Shown: positions 1-7,119, counted from the stretch's first letter. The stretch is DNA of 14,451 nucleotides from an uncultured Ruminococcus sp. (GCA_902773035.1 CACYDB010000124.1:1-14451); one strand, 5' to 3'. The notes: a model not told the origin generated them from the sequence alone. Numbers and translations are program-made.

Positions 1-426
1 AAAATCTGGGGTAAGATAGAGAACGGCGAAATTGTTAATAGTACAGACATCGAGATTACATCCCAGTGCCTGAGAGTTCCTGTATCCGACGGACACACAG
101 CAGCTGTATTTATGTCATTTAAGGACAAGGCTCCGTCTGTTGACGAGGTTATCAAGGTATGGGAGAACTATAAGGGCAGAGCTCAGGAGCTTGAGCTTCC
201 GAGCGCTCCAAAACAGTTTTTACACTACTTCACCGAGCCTGACCAGCCGCAGATTAAATCCGCTCGCACACTCGAGGGCGGTATGGCTATCTCGGTAGGT
301 AGATTAAGAGAAGATACACAGTATGATATGAAATTTGTTTGTATGTCACATAATACTCTCAGAGGCGCCGCGGGCGGAGCTGTATTGCTTGCCGAGCTTC
401 TGGCCGCCGAGGGCTATTTTGACTAA
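1..426 (+). CDS. asd: Aspartate-semialdehyde dehydrogenase, 3' part (5' end outside window)
   Basis: This enzyme reduces aspartyl-4-phosphate to aspartate-semialdehyde with NADPH, the branch-point step feeding DAP/lysine, threonine and methionine. The reading frame is open from base 1, giving about 141 C-terminal residues; the NADP-binding half and the catalytic Cys lie upstream and are not seen. Visible marks are RVPVSDGHTAAVF near the left edge, a PSAPKQ stretch, GGMAISVGRLR, and SHNTLRGAAGGAV near the C-terminus. The RVPV-DGHT-AVF and SAPKQ pattern fits the archaeal/fungal-type Asd family better than the E. coli-type enzyme. dapA starts 11 bases after the stop codon, so the two are almost certainly co-transcribed. 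The family call is secure; the subtype rests on remembered motifs. Confidence 0.93.
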   Translation, partial: KIWGKIENGEIVNSTDIEITSQCLRVPVSDGHTAAVFMSFKDKAPSVDEVIKVWENYKGRAQELELPSAPKQFLHYFTEPDQPQIKSARTLEGGMAISVGRLREDTQYDMKFVCMSHNTLRGAAGGAVLLAELLAAEGYFD

Positions 427-437
427 GGGAGGTTAAT

Positions 438-1349
438 ATGAGAAAACCCATTTTCACAGGCTCAGGTGTAGCCCTTATTACACCATTTAATTCAGACCTT
501 ACCGTCAACTACGACAAGCTTGAGGAGCTTTTGGAATTCCATATTGCCAACGGCACCGACGCTATCATTGCTTGCGGTACAACAGGCGAGGCGGCTACTC
601 TCTCAGAGGAGGAGCACGCTGAAGTGATCCGCTTTGTCGCGGAGAAGGTCAACAAGCGCTGTACCGTTATTGCCGGTACAGGCAGCAACGATACAATGAC
701 TGCCGTTAAGCTTTCAAAGGCTGCCGAGGAAGCAGGCGTTGACGCTATTTTAAGCGTAACTCCTTATTATAACAAGACTTCCCAGGCGGGTCTTATCAAG
801 CACTTTACGACAATTGCCGATAAGGTAAATTTACCGATGATCCTTTACAATGTTCCCTCACGTACAGGCTGCAATATTCAGCCTGAGACATACGTTGAGC
901 TTTGTAAGCATCCCAATATCGTCGCGGCTAAGGAAGCCAGCGGAGATATCTCTCAGGTAGCGCGTATTCGTTCACTTTGCGGCGATGATCTTGACATCTA
1001 CTCAGGTAATGACGACCAGACTGTCCCGTTTATGTCACTCGGAGCTTTGGGCGTAATCTCTGTTTTCGCAAATATTTGTCCTCAGGAGATGCATGACATC
1101 TGTCAGCTCTGCCTCGAAAACAACTTCCTTGACGCTCAGAGAATGCACTTCCATTATCTTGAGCTTATGAACATTATGTTCTGCGATGTTAATCCTATCC
1201 CTGTCAAGACCGCTATGAATCTCTTCGGTTTTGAGGCGGGTGAGTGCAGACTTCCTCTCGTTCCCATGAGCGTAAGCGGATATCATAATCTCAAGGATTG
1301 TCTGTCTAAGTACGACTTAATCGACAAATACAGCCAATACGGCAAGTAA
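438..1349 (+). CDS. dapA: 4-hydroxy-tetrahydrodipicolinate synthase
   Basis: DapA condenses pyruvate with aspartate-semialdehyde, the first committed step of the DAP/lysine pathway, in the cytoplasm. The 303-residue length is normal for this class I (Schiff-base) TIM-barrel aldolase. Expected residues are present: GTTGE at 47-51 (pyruvate-binding Thr), TPYYN at 108-112, YNVPSRTG at 137-144 with catalytic Tyr137 and substrate-binding Arg142, and the Schiff-base Lys165 in AAKEASGD. The ATG is preceded by a strong AAGGGAGG ribosome binding site five bases upstream. The gene sits between asd and dapB, so three successive lysine-pathway steps are consecutive. Allosteric lysine control is common in the family, but I did not try to judge it here. 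Confidence 0.97.
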   Translation: MRKPIFTGSGVALITPFNSDLTVNYDKLEELLEFHIANGTDAIIACGTTGEAATLSEEEHAEVIRFVAEKVNKRCTVIAGTGSNDTMTAVKLSKAAEEAGVDAILSVTPYYNKTSQAGLIKHFTTIADKVNLPMILYNVPSRTGCNIQPETYVELCKHPNIVAAKEASGDISQVARIRSLCGDDLDIYSGNDDQTVPFMSLGALGVISVFANICPQEMHDICQLCLENNFLDAQRMHFHYLELMNIMFCDVNPIPVKTAMNLFGFEAGECRLPLVPMSVSGYHNLKDCLSKYDLIDKYSQYGK

Positions 1350-1354
1350 TTCGC

Positions 1355-1379
1355 AGGTCTGCTCGTTTCGGGCAGACCT
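1355..1379 (+). promoter_or_regulatory. Intercistronic hairpin between dapA and dapB
   Basis: An 8-bp perfect stem, AGGTCTGC/GCAGACCT, extends inward through a G-U pair and two G-C pairs to a TTT loop. It lies six bases after the dapA stop and ends about seven bases before the dapB ribosome binding site. Only a short CATTT follows it, not a real T tract, so it is not a canonical terminator. It may be an mRNA processing or stability element, or a partial attenuator that lowers dapB relative to dapA. The structure is seen in the sequence; the role is inference. Confidence 0.6.
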
Positions 1380-1399
1380 CATTTAGAAAGGAATAAAAT

Positions 1400-2164
1400 A
1401 TGACAGGAATTATACTTTGCGGATGCAACGGTAAAATGGGTCACGTTGTTGCCGCGTCTGTTGAAAATAACAGCGATTGTGAGATTATCTGCGGCGTTGA
1501 CGCGTTCGGCGAGAGCAATTACAGCTTTCCCGTATACAAGAGCTTCGCTGAAATCGATACAAAGGCTGATGTGATTATCGACTTTTCAAATCCCGCTACT
1601 CTTGACGGCTTGCTTGAATACGCAGAGGGCAACAGTGTTCCCGCCGTAATCTGCACAACGGGCTATTCTCCCGAGGAAGTAGAAAAAATCAAAGCCGCTT
1701 CCGAGAAAATCGCCGTATTTTATTCGGGCAATATGTCGCTCGGAGTTAATCTTCTTATTGAGCTCGCTAAGCAGGCGACTAAGGTTCTCGGAAATGATTT
1801 TGATATTGAGATTGTTGAGAAGCACCATAATCTGAAGGTTGACGCTCCGTCAGGTACCGCGCTTATGATCGCGGACGGTATCTCAGAGGAGCTCGATCAG
1901 GAGCCTCAGTACGTTTATGACCGTCACAGCTATCGCCGTAAGCGCTCTAAAAATGAAATCGGCATCCACGCTATACGCGGCGGTACGATTGTAGGTGAGC
2001 ACGACGTTATTTTTGCCGGTCACGACGAGGTCGTTACTATTTCTCACCAGTCGCAGTCAAAGGAGCTTTTCGCTACAGGCGCCGTAAACGCGGCTGTATT
2101 CCTCAAGGACAAGCCCTCGGGAATGTACAATATGAGTCAGATGCTGACTGAAAAGCTTAAATAA
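1400..2164 (+). CDS. dapB: 4-hydroxy-tetrahydrodipicolinate reductase
   Basis: DapB reduces the DapA product to tetrahydrodipicolinate using NAD(P)H. The 254 residues match the family. An N-terminal Rossmann motif GCNGKMG (8-14) binds the nucleotide. CTTGY (85-89) and SGNMSLGVN (109-117) are typical loops. The catalytic signature EKHHNLKVDAPSGTA (140-154) carries the paired His142/His143 and Lys146. IRGGTIVGEHDVIF in the C-terminal part is also characteristic. The ATG has an AAAGGA ribosome binding site seven bases upstream. Transcription continues from dapA across a 50-base gap with a hairpin and ends at the terminator immediately downstream. Confidence 0.97.
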   Translation: MTGIILCGCNGKMGHVVAASVENNSDCEIICGVDAFGESNYSFPVYKSFAEIDTKADVIIDFSNPATLDGLLEYAEGNSVPAVICTTGYSPEEVEKIKAASEKIAVFYSGNMSLGVNLLIELAKQATKVLGNDFDIEIVEKHHNLKVDAPSGTALMIADGISEELDQEPQYVYDRHSYRRKRSKNEIGIHAIRGGTIVGEHDVIFAGHDEVVTISHQSQSKELFATGAVNAAVFLKDKPSGMYNMSQMLTEKLK

Positions 2165-2180
2165 TTTAAATGGTTATCGA

Positions 2181-2213
2181 CGGAACTGTCATTGACGGTT
2201 CCGTTTTCTTTTT
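2181..2213 (+). terminator. Rho-independent terminator of the asd-dapA-dapB operon
   Basis: A 10-bp stem (2181-2190 with 2194-2203, one internal G-U pair, ATT loop) has the arms CGGAACTGTC and GACGGTTCCG. It is followed at once by TTTTCTTTTT. It begins 17 bases after the dapB stop. This textbook intrinsic terminator also shows that the TTG-started extension of the next frame (from 2192) is not a real N-terminus. Confidence 0.92.
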
Positions 2214-2220
2214 ATTCACA

Positions 2221-2226
2221 TATAAT
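2221..2226 (+). promoter_or_regulatory. Possible -10 box for the DUF3343/cysteine desulfurase unit
   Basis: A perfect TATAAT lies just after the dap terminator. No good -35 sits at 17 bp: the hexamer there is GTTCCG. The nearest TTGAC-like match (TTGACG, 2192-2197) is 23 bp away inside the terminator arm. If this box is used, transcription would start near 2233, giving a very short leader that begins just before the ribosome binding site at 2236-2243. Confidence 0.35.
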
Positions 2227-2235
2227 GAATAGAAA

Positions 2236-2243
2236 AGAGGTGA
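2236..2243 (+). promoter_or_regulatory. Strong ribosome binding site pointing to an ATA codon
   Basis: AGAGGTGA matches the 16S 3' end over eight bases. The only initiation position at ideal spacing is ATA at 2249, eight bases after GAGG. The upstream ATG (2225) precedes this site, the in-frame GTG (2240) lies inside it, and the next downstream ATG (2267) is more than 20 bases away. It therefore determines how the start of the following gene is read. Confidence 0.6.
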
Positions 2244-2248
2244 TTACC

Positions 2249-2473
2249 ATAGAAAAGACAGTACAAATGAATTCCGTAACTCAGGCTATGCGAGCGAGAG
2301 ATATTCTCAAAGCCTCGGGCATTCGTTCAAAGGTAAAGCGTATAACGTCCTCTGACGGTCATAAGCCGTGCAGCTACGGACTTACTATATATAATGATTT
2401 TGACAGGGCGGTTGAAATTCTGAGGGATAAAAACTTTAATTTTAACGGACGAGCCTTTGGCGGACGATTATGA
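2249..2473 (+). CDS. DUF3343 family small protein (putative Se/S carrier-like)
   Basis: This encodes a protein of about 74 residues that I recognise as resembling the DUF3343 family, described as putative selenium/sulfur carrier-like. The fold pattern is a first strand (EKTVQMNS), then a helix TQAMRARDILKASGI, a second strand, a single Cys in PCSYGLTIYN, and a final helix AVEILRDKNF. The lone Cys before the third strand is the residue expected to carry S or Se, by family inference. Its stop overlaps the ATG of a cysteine desulfurase-family gene by four bases (ATGA), a natural sulfur donor. The start is uncertain. I chose ATA at 2249 because the only strong ribosome binding site serves it and because family members start just before the first strand. 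Alternatives are ATG 2225 (no ribosome binding site, overlapping a TATAAT), GTG 2240 and ATG 2267. Confidence 0.75.
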   Translation: MEKTVQMNSVTQAMRARDILKASGIRSKVKRITSSDGHKPCSYGLTIYNDFDRAVEILRDKNFNFNGRAFGGRL

Positions 2474-3609
2474 TTTACCTCGATAACGGAGCTACTACCT
2501 TCCCGAAACCTCAGAATGTCACGCGGACAACCCTTAGCGCGCTCAAATATTACAGCGCTAACGCGGGCAGGGGAGGTCACAGGCTCGCTATGAAGGCGGC
2601 TGAGATAGTTTACAACGCAAGGAGTAATATCGCCTCGTTTTTCGGGATGGACGACCCCTCGCGTGTTGTATTTACACTCAACTGCACGACCGCTCTGAAT
2701 ACGGTTATAAAGGGAATTGTTAAAAGCGGCGACCATATTCTGATTTCAGAGTATGAGCATAACGCTGTGCTGCGTCCGATTGAAAAGCTGACAAGGTCAG
2801 GCATTTCATATTCTGTAGTTCCTGTATATGAGGGCGATAATGACAGGACTCTTAATTCTTTCAGAGAAAATATTAAACAGAATACGAAGCTGCTTGTCTG
2901 TACCTGCGCTTCTAATGTTTTCGGAATAAGACTGCCAGTTGAGCGTATATGCGCTTTGTGTCACCAGTACGGCATTATAACCTGCGTTGACGCGGCTCAG
3001 GGAGCGGGATTGATACCTTTTGATTTATCTGACTCCTCAATTGATTATCTTTGTATCGCGGGGCATAAGGGGCTTTACGGACCTATGGGTACGGGAGCGA
3101 TGCTTATAAATACGGATATTCTGCCTGACAGTCTGACTGAGGGAGGTACAGGCAGTAACTCGGCGCAATATAATCAGCCTGAGATTATTCCCGACAGATT
3201 TGAAAGCGGTACCTGTAATTTCCCCGGGATCGCGGGACTTTCCGCAGGGATTGACTTTGTGCGTAACAGGGGAGCGCTGAATATTTATAAGAATGAAATA
3301 CGCCATATACAGAATCTTTACGAGCTGTTAAGCGGCGATAACAGGGTGATTCTCTACACGGATTATCCCGATATGGATCATTACGCACCTGTGTTGTCCT
3401 TTAATATAAAAGGTTTTGACAGTGAGGCGGTGTCTGAGATTCTCAGCAGCCGTTATGATATAGCGACTCGGGCGGGACTTCACTGCGCTCCGCTTGCTCA
3501 TAAGGCTAAGAATACGCTTGAAATCGGTACGGTCAGAGTTGTACCTTCCGCCTTTACGACTCAAAATGACATCAACCGACTTGTATCTGCTGTTAAAAAC
3601 ATTAAATAA
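2470..3609 (+). CDS. Cysteine desulfurase family protein (class-V PLP aminotransferase)
   Basis: Members remove sulfur from cysteine as an enzyme-bound persulfide, or act on selenocysteine, and pass it to carriers. The 379 residues are typical. Features in order: YLDNGATTFPKP at the N-terminus, EHNAV with the PLP-stacking His97, VDAAQ with Asp174 contacting the pyridine nitrogen, CIAGHKGLYGPMGTG with PLP-lysine Lys200, and RAGLHCAPLAH with catalytic Cys339. The sequence resembles the SufS/IscS-like subgroup annotated in Firmicutes as cysteine desulfurase family protein (TIGR01977 type), not housekeeping IscS. The ATG overlaps the DUF3343 stop by four bases with only a weak ribosome binding site, so translation is probably coupled. 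No terminator follows, so read-through into cdaA is possible. The physiological acceptor is unknown. Confidence 0.9.
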   Translation: MIYLDNGATTFPKPQNVTRTTLSALKYYSANAGRGGHRLAMKAAEIVYNARSNIASFFGMDDPSRVVFTLNCTTALNTVIKGIVKSGDHILISEYEHNAVLRPIEKLTRSGISYSVVPVYEGDNDRTLNSFRENIKQNTKLLVCTCASNVFGIRLPVERICALCHQYGIITCVDAAQGAGLIPFDLSDSSIDYLCIAGHKGLYGPMGTGAMLINTDILPDSLTEGGTGSNSAQYNQPEIIPDRFESGTCNFPGIAGLSAGIDFVRNRGALNIYKNEIRHIQNLYELLSGDNRVILYTDYPDMDHYAPVLSFNIKGFDSEAVSEILSSRYDIATRAGLHCAPLAHKAKNTLEIGTVRVVPSAFTTQNDINRLVSAVKNIK

Positions 3610-3613
3610 ATTC

Positions 3614-3642
3614 TTGAATAACCTTCCTTTATGTGATATAAT
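3614..3642 (+). promoter_or_regulatory. Sigma-A-type promoter of cdaA-cdaR
   Basis: A -35 TTGAAT (3614-3619), a 17-bp spacer, and an extended -10 TGATATAAT (hexamer TATAAT 3637-3642) make this one of the best promoter matches in the window. Transcription would begin near 3649, about 24 bases before the cdaA ATG. The c-di-AMP genes can thus be transcribed independently of the upstream desulfurase. Confidence 0.85.
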
Positions 3643-3672
3643 ATATTAAATATTTGTTTAAGGGAGGTTAAT

Positions 3673-4563
3673 ATGAATTTTTTGCTTCAGTTAATGAACG
3701 ATATTCTGGCTGTTTTCCGTACGATTCAGTTTAAAGATTTCGTTGATATTATAGCGATTACTTTTATCATATTCAGCCTCTTTAAGCTTGTCAGAGAGAC
3801 ACGCGCCGAACAGCTTCTCAAGGGCGTAGTGGTTCTGCTTGCGGTTTATCTTATTTCAACCATATTTGGTCTGACAATGATGAGCAGTCTTATGAGGCTG
3901 TTGTTTGAGTTCTCCGTGCTTATTATAGCGATTATCTTTCAGCCTGAGATCCGTAAGGCGCTTGAGAGGATCGGTAGGACTAATCTCGGCAAAAGATATC
4001 TTATGTTCTTTAAGAACAGCAAGTCCGACGAGGAGGTTGTCGCGATTCGCAGATCAATCGTGTGCGTATCCGACGCGGCGACTATCTTCTCGAGCTCTAA
4101 AACAGGCGCTCTGATTGTTTTTGAGAGAAACGTTAAGCTTTCCGATATAGCCGACACAGGCACTATACTCAACAGTGATCCGTCTGTAGCGCTTTTCGGC
4201 AATATTTTCTTTAATAAGGCGCCTCTACACGACGGTGCTACAATTATTCGCGACGGCAAGATTTACGCCTCGGGCTGTATTCTTCCGCTCACCAATAATA
4301 AGGGCGTTGACATCAATCTCGGTACAAGACACAGAGCCGCTCTGGGCTTGAGCGAGGTTTCCGACGCCGCGGTACTCGTAGTCAGTGAGGAAACTGGTAA
4401 TATCTCGCTTGCCGTTAACGGTATTCTTTACCGTGACTTCACTCGGGAGACCTTGATTTCTAAGCTCGAGGAGCTGCTTATTGATGATAATACTAAGGTT
4501 TACGTTAAGAATTCATCTAAGTTTTCCTTAAAGAGAAAGGAGAATAAAGATGGCGGGAAATAG
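3673..4563 (+). CDS. cdaA: Diadenylate cyclase CdaA
   Basis: CdaA makes cyclic di-AMP from two ATP at the membrane; the second messenger controls potassium and osmolyte transport and so turgor and wall integrity. The 296 residues show three N-terminal membrane segments (about 22-42, 48-68 and 75-92), a short coiled linker, and a DisA_N cyclase domain (about 110-275). Active-site motifs are intact: DGA at 187-189 and GTRHR at 217-221, with LPLT at 204-207 and SEETG at 238-242. An AAGGGAGG ribosome binding site precedes the ATG. The 3' end overlaps cdaR by 14 bases, matching the conserved cdaA-cdaR pairing of Firmicutes. A dedicated promoter lies just upstream. Confidence 0.97.
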   Translation: MNFLLQLMNDILAVFRTIQFKDFVDIIAITFIIFSLFKLVRETRAEQLLKGVVVLLAVYLISTIFGLTMMSSLMRLLFEFSVLIIAIIFQPEIRKALERIGRTNLGKRYLMFFKNSKSDEEVVAIRRSIVCVSDAATIFSSSKTGALIVFERNVKLSDIADTGTILNSDPSVALFGNIFFNKAPLHDGATIIRDGKIYASGCILPLTNNKGVDINLGTRHRAALGLSEVSDAAVLVVSEETGNISLAVNGILYRDFTRETLISKLEELLIDDNTKVYVKNSSKFSLKRKENKDGGK

Positions 4564-5833
4564 AGCGCGTACTAAAAGACGCAAGAGAGGACTTTCCTCT
4601 CTTTTCAGAAATAATAAATTTTTGCTTATAATATCTCTTGTTATCGCGGTCGTTGTATGGATAACGATGAGCCTGAGCGATACTCACGAGGCTTCGGCTA
4701 CCATTTCAAAAATTCCGATTCAGATCAATCTTTCGGACTCAGCGGTTGAGAACGGTCTGAGAATTTTCTCGGGCGACGATCAGACCGCGTCGGTCACGGT
4801 TGAGGGTAACAGAGTTTCCTTGGGTTCGATCTCCAGCGACGATATTGTAGTTTCCGCTCAGACAGCCGGTACGATTCAGACCTCGGGTACTTGGACGCTT
4901 TCGCTTACAGCGCGTAAGAGTAATCCTTCCGATAATTTTGACATTGTATCCTCTGTATCTCCCTCTGTAATTACGGTCTTTGTAGACCAGCTGAGAGAAG
5001 CGGAGTTTGACATTGAGAATAAAATCAAATATAAGGTCGCGGACGGATATCACGCTTCCGTTTCACTCTCGACCGATAAGATTACAGTCAAGGGACCTCA
5101 GACCGAGATCGAGAAAATTTCAAAGGTAGCCATCAAGGGTTCCGTAGACGGAACCTTGACCGAGGATACCTCGATTGAGTCCGCGGTTAAGCTATACGAT
5201 AAATCGGGCGAGGAAATCACGAGCAGTATGATTACCCTCAGTGATTATACCGTAACCGCTAATTTCTCTGTTCTTCCCGAAAAAGAGGTTCCGATAAGCG
5301 TAACATTCAAGAATAAACCAAATGGACTTAATATAGACAGCTTTATCACGATGTCGCCCAAGAAGATCACGGTCGCGGGACCGCAGGAGGTTCTCGATAA
5401 GCTCAAGAGCGTTTCGACCGAGGAGGTTGACTTTACGACCCTCGACAATAATGTTGATACTCTTGATCTCCAGCTTCAATTGCCCGAAAAGACTGTTAAC
5501 TTAAACGACACTGAAACCGTTAAGGTGAAGATCGATCTTCATTCCTTTAAGACCAAGACCTTTACCGTGCCTAAGGAAAAGCTTACGGTAACAGGGCTCG
5601 ACAGCAGTTATTCCTACAGTATAACTACCGACAGCATTGATGTTATCGCCAAGGGCGCAAGGAGTCAGCTTGCGAAGATCACGCAGTCGAACATTATGTG
5701 TGAGATCGACGCGTCCGATATCGAGGGTACAACAGGCTCGATTTCTCTGCCTGTCAAGATCAGTCTTGTGGGTGTTGATTCCTGCTGGATATTCGGCGAA
5801 TATACTGCTAACCTTTATGTAACTCAGAATTAA
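4550..5833 (+). CDS. cdaR: CdaA regulatory protein CdaR (YbbR domains)
   Basis: CdaR is a membrane-anchored extracytoplasmic protein that binds CdaA and tunes c-di-AMP synthesis. The 427 residues begin with a basic cytoplasmic stretch (RARTKRRKR), one membrane helix (about 23-41), then a long Ser/Thr-rich outer region built from repeated YbbR domains. I see at least two clear copies of the pattern ITVKGPQ/ITVAGPQ followed by a helix ending LKSV or a similar sequence (about 177-195 and 273-290). A likely divergent first copy spans 50-145 and a last one 335-425, so about four repeats. The ATG lies inside the cdaA 3' end with an AAAGGAG ribosome binding site. The usual third member of this cluster, glmM, does not follow; a convergent SEDS gene is next. 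Confidence 0.93.
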   Translation: MAGNRARTKRRKRGLSSLFRNNKFLLIISLVIAVVVWITMSLSDTHEASATISKIPIQINLSDSAVENGLRIFSGDDQTASVTVEGNRVSLGSISSDDIVVSAQTAGTIQTSGTWTLSLTARKSNPSDNFDIVSSVSPSVITVFVDQLREAEFDIENKIKYKVADGYHASVSLSTDKITVKGPQTEIEKISKVAIKGSVDGTLTEDTSIESAVKLYDKSGEEITSSMITLSDYTVTANFSVLPEKEVPISVTFKNKPNGLNIDSFITMSPKKITVAGPQEVLDKLKSVSTEEVDFTTLDNNVDTLDLQLQLPEKTVNLNDTETVKVKIDLHSFKTKTFTVPKEKLTVTGLDSSYSYSITTDSIDVIAKGARSQLAKITQSNIMCEIDASDIEGTTGSISLPVKISLVGVDSCWIFGEYTANLYVTQN

Positions 5834-5839
5834 ATTATT

Positions 5840-5871
5840 ATGAGCCGTCGCTTGATGAAGCGACGGCTCAT
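5840..5871. terminator. Bidirectional terminator-like hairpin between cdaR and the SEDS gene
   Basis: A perfect 14-bp inverted repeat (arms 5840-5853 and 5858-5871, loop GATG) starts seven bases after the cdaR stop and lies 13 bases from the convergent SEDS stop. Flanks on both sides are AT-rich, but neither has an unbroken T tract. Placement and stem strength argue for a shared terminator of both transcripts. Confidence 0.8.
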
Positions 5872-5884
5872 TGATTAGTAGTTA

Positions 5885-7054
5885 TTATATTTTTGCTCTG
5901 CTCTGACTACCAAGTCTTATTTTTGCCTTGTCCATATCCTTTTCCTGATTGTACATAACGCTCTGCACAAGACCTATCGCTATCATCATACTCATTACCG
6001 AGCTTCCTCCCGAGCTGAAAAAGGGGAGCGTGATACCGATTACCGGGATAACCCCGAGCACCATTCCGATATTGATAACGGTCTGTGAGGCAATCATAGC
6101 GAATACACCGTAGCAGATGTATTTACCTGTGTTATCATAGGCGTTCTTCGCGTTTATGAGCACTCTGATTATTATAACGACCAGAATTGCCAGAAGTATC
6201 ATACAGCCGATGAATCCGAATTCCTCGCCTGCGACCGTAAAGATAAAGTCGTTTTCCTGCTCGGGCACAATGCCGAACTCAACACGTCTTCCGTTATACA
6301 GTCCCGAGCCCGAAAGCTGACCTGATGCGATTGAAACCTTGCCCTGATATTGCTGCCAGCCGTAGTTTGTCATAGCGTTTCCGTCCAAGTCAAATAACGC
6401 GAGGATTCTGTTTCTGTGCTCATTGTTTAAGAAGAAGTTCCACAAAACAGGAAGTCCTACCGCCAAGGTTCCGCCGAGAATCGCGAAATATCTCGCCGGC
6501 ACTCCCGCGAGAAACGCCATTACGATCGCTATAAACAGGAATATAAGTACCGCGCCGTCGTCGCCCTGAGCGTGAAGGAGCACTATGGGCACGCCTAAGT
6601 GAACAAGCAGACTGAGGATTCCCAGTACGCTTTTGAGCTTTTCAATTTCCTTTAAAAACGTCAGATGCTTGGTAAATGTAATTATAAAGCACAGCTTCAT
6701 TAACTCCGAGGGCTGAAATGAAAATCCGCCCGGAAGATGAATCAGGGCCGTGTCATCTGTGCCCGTAACCTGAACGCCGAACACAAAAAGCAGTCCTGCA
6801 AGTCCTATCGCCGCCGCCGCGAACAGCCACCACATCTTAACCATAAACTTATAATTTATCAAAGACACAAGCCACGCGACCACAATTCCTACGACAATGG
6901 CTATTGTCTGAGTAAACAGGTAGTTGTATGTGCCCGCTCTCTGCATATCGCTAATGAGGAGCAGACTGTATATTACGGCAACAGCGGTAAATATCCACAG
7001 TATAATATCGGTTTTGCCAAAGTATGATTTTACGCTTTCGCCAAGCTTACCCAA
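5885..7054 (-). CDS. rodA: RodA/FtsW-family SEDS peptidoglycan glycosyltransferase
   Basis: SEDS proteins polymerise lipid II into glycan strands, working with a class B penicillin-binding protein. The 389 residues contain about ten hydrophobic segments. Family marks are FQPSELMK (113-120), the extracellular PEQENDFIF (264-272) with Asp269 at the conserved catalytic-loop position, GEEFGF (276-281), and LPFFSSGGSS (343-352) near the end. The GDDGAV at 164-169 replaces the PDLGTA-type motif usual in RodA/FtsW. The start is TTG: an AAGGAGG ribosome binding site lies nine bases upstream and no ATG fits. It stands alone with its own promoter, away from mreBCD or a PBP gene, so the choice between RodA, FtsW and a sporulation paralog is not settled. 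RodA is favoured by the PEQ-DFIF form. Confidence 0.85.
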   Translation of the reverse strand: MGKLGESVKSYFGKTDIILWIFTAVAVIYSLLLISDMQRAGTYNYLFTQTIAIVVGIVVAWLVSLINYKFMVKMWWLFAAAAIGLAGLLFVFGVQVTGTDDTALIHLPGGFSFQPSELMKLCFIITFTKHLTFLKEIEKLKSVLGILSLLVHLGVPIVLLHAQGDDGAVLIFLFIAIVMAFLAGVPARYFAILGGTLAVGLPVLWNFFLNNEHRNRILALFDLDGNAMTNYGWQQYQGKVSIASGQLSGSGLYNGRRVEFGIVPEQENDFIFTVAGEEFGFIGCMILLAILVVIIIRVLINAKNAYDNTGKYICYGVFAMIASQTVINIGMVLGVIPVIGITLPFFSSGGSSVMSMMIAIGLVQSVMYNQEKDMDKAKIRLGSQSRAKI

Positions 7055-7090
7055 TATTTACCGCCTCCTTAATTTCATAAATCATTACTT

Positions 7091-7119
7091 ATTATATAAA
7101 ATAATACAATTAATATCAA
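7091..7119 (-). promoter_or_regulatory. Sigma-A-type promoter of the SEDS gene
   Basis: Read on the minus strand, a -35 TTGATA (7119-7114) and a -10 TATAAT (7096-7091) are separated by exactly 17 bp. Transcription would start near 7084, about 30 bases before the TTG start codon. Confidence 0.85.

Noticed and set aside
425..441. Identical ribosome binding site/start sequence at dapA and cdaA (AAGGGAGGTTAATATGA, also at 3660-3676)
   Set aside because: Considered as a shared regulatory element, but it is just a near-consensus ribosome binding site with AT-rich spacer; chance or selection for strong translation explains it.
1035..1286. Antisense and alternate-frame reading frames across dapA, dapB, the desulfurase, cdaR, fhs, murD and others
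   Set aside because: They lie fully inside well-supported genes, lack ribosome binding sites, and show no recognisable family; they are by-products of the coding bias of the true strand.
2192..2248. Upstream extension of the DUF3343 frame from TTG at 2192 (93 residues)
   Set aside because: The TTG lies in the loop and right arm of the dap operon terminator, has no ribosome binding site, and the added residues precede the family's normal first strand.
5637..5822. Second-frame 61-residue open frame within the cdaR 3' end
   Set aside because: It overlaps the well-supported last YbbR repeat and has an Arg/Ser-rich composition typical of an out-of-frame shadow.
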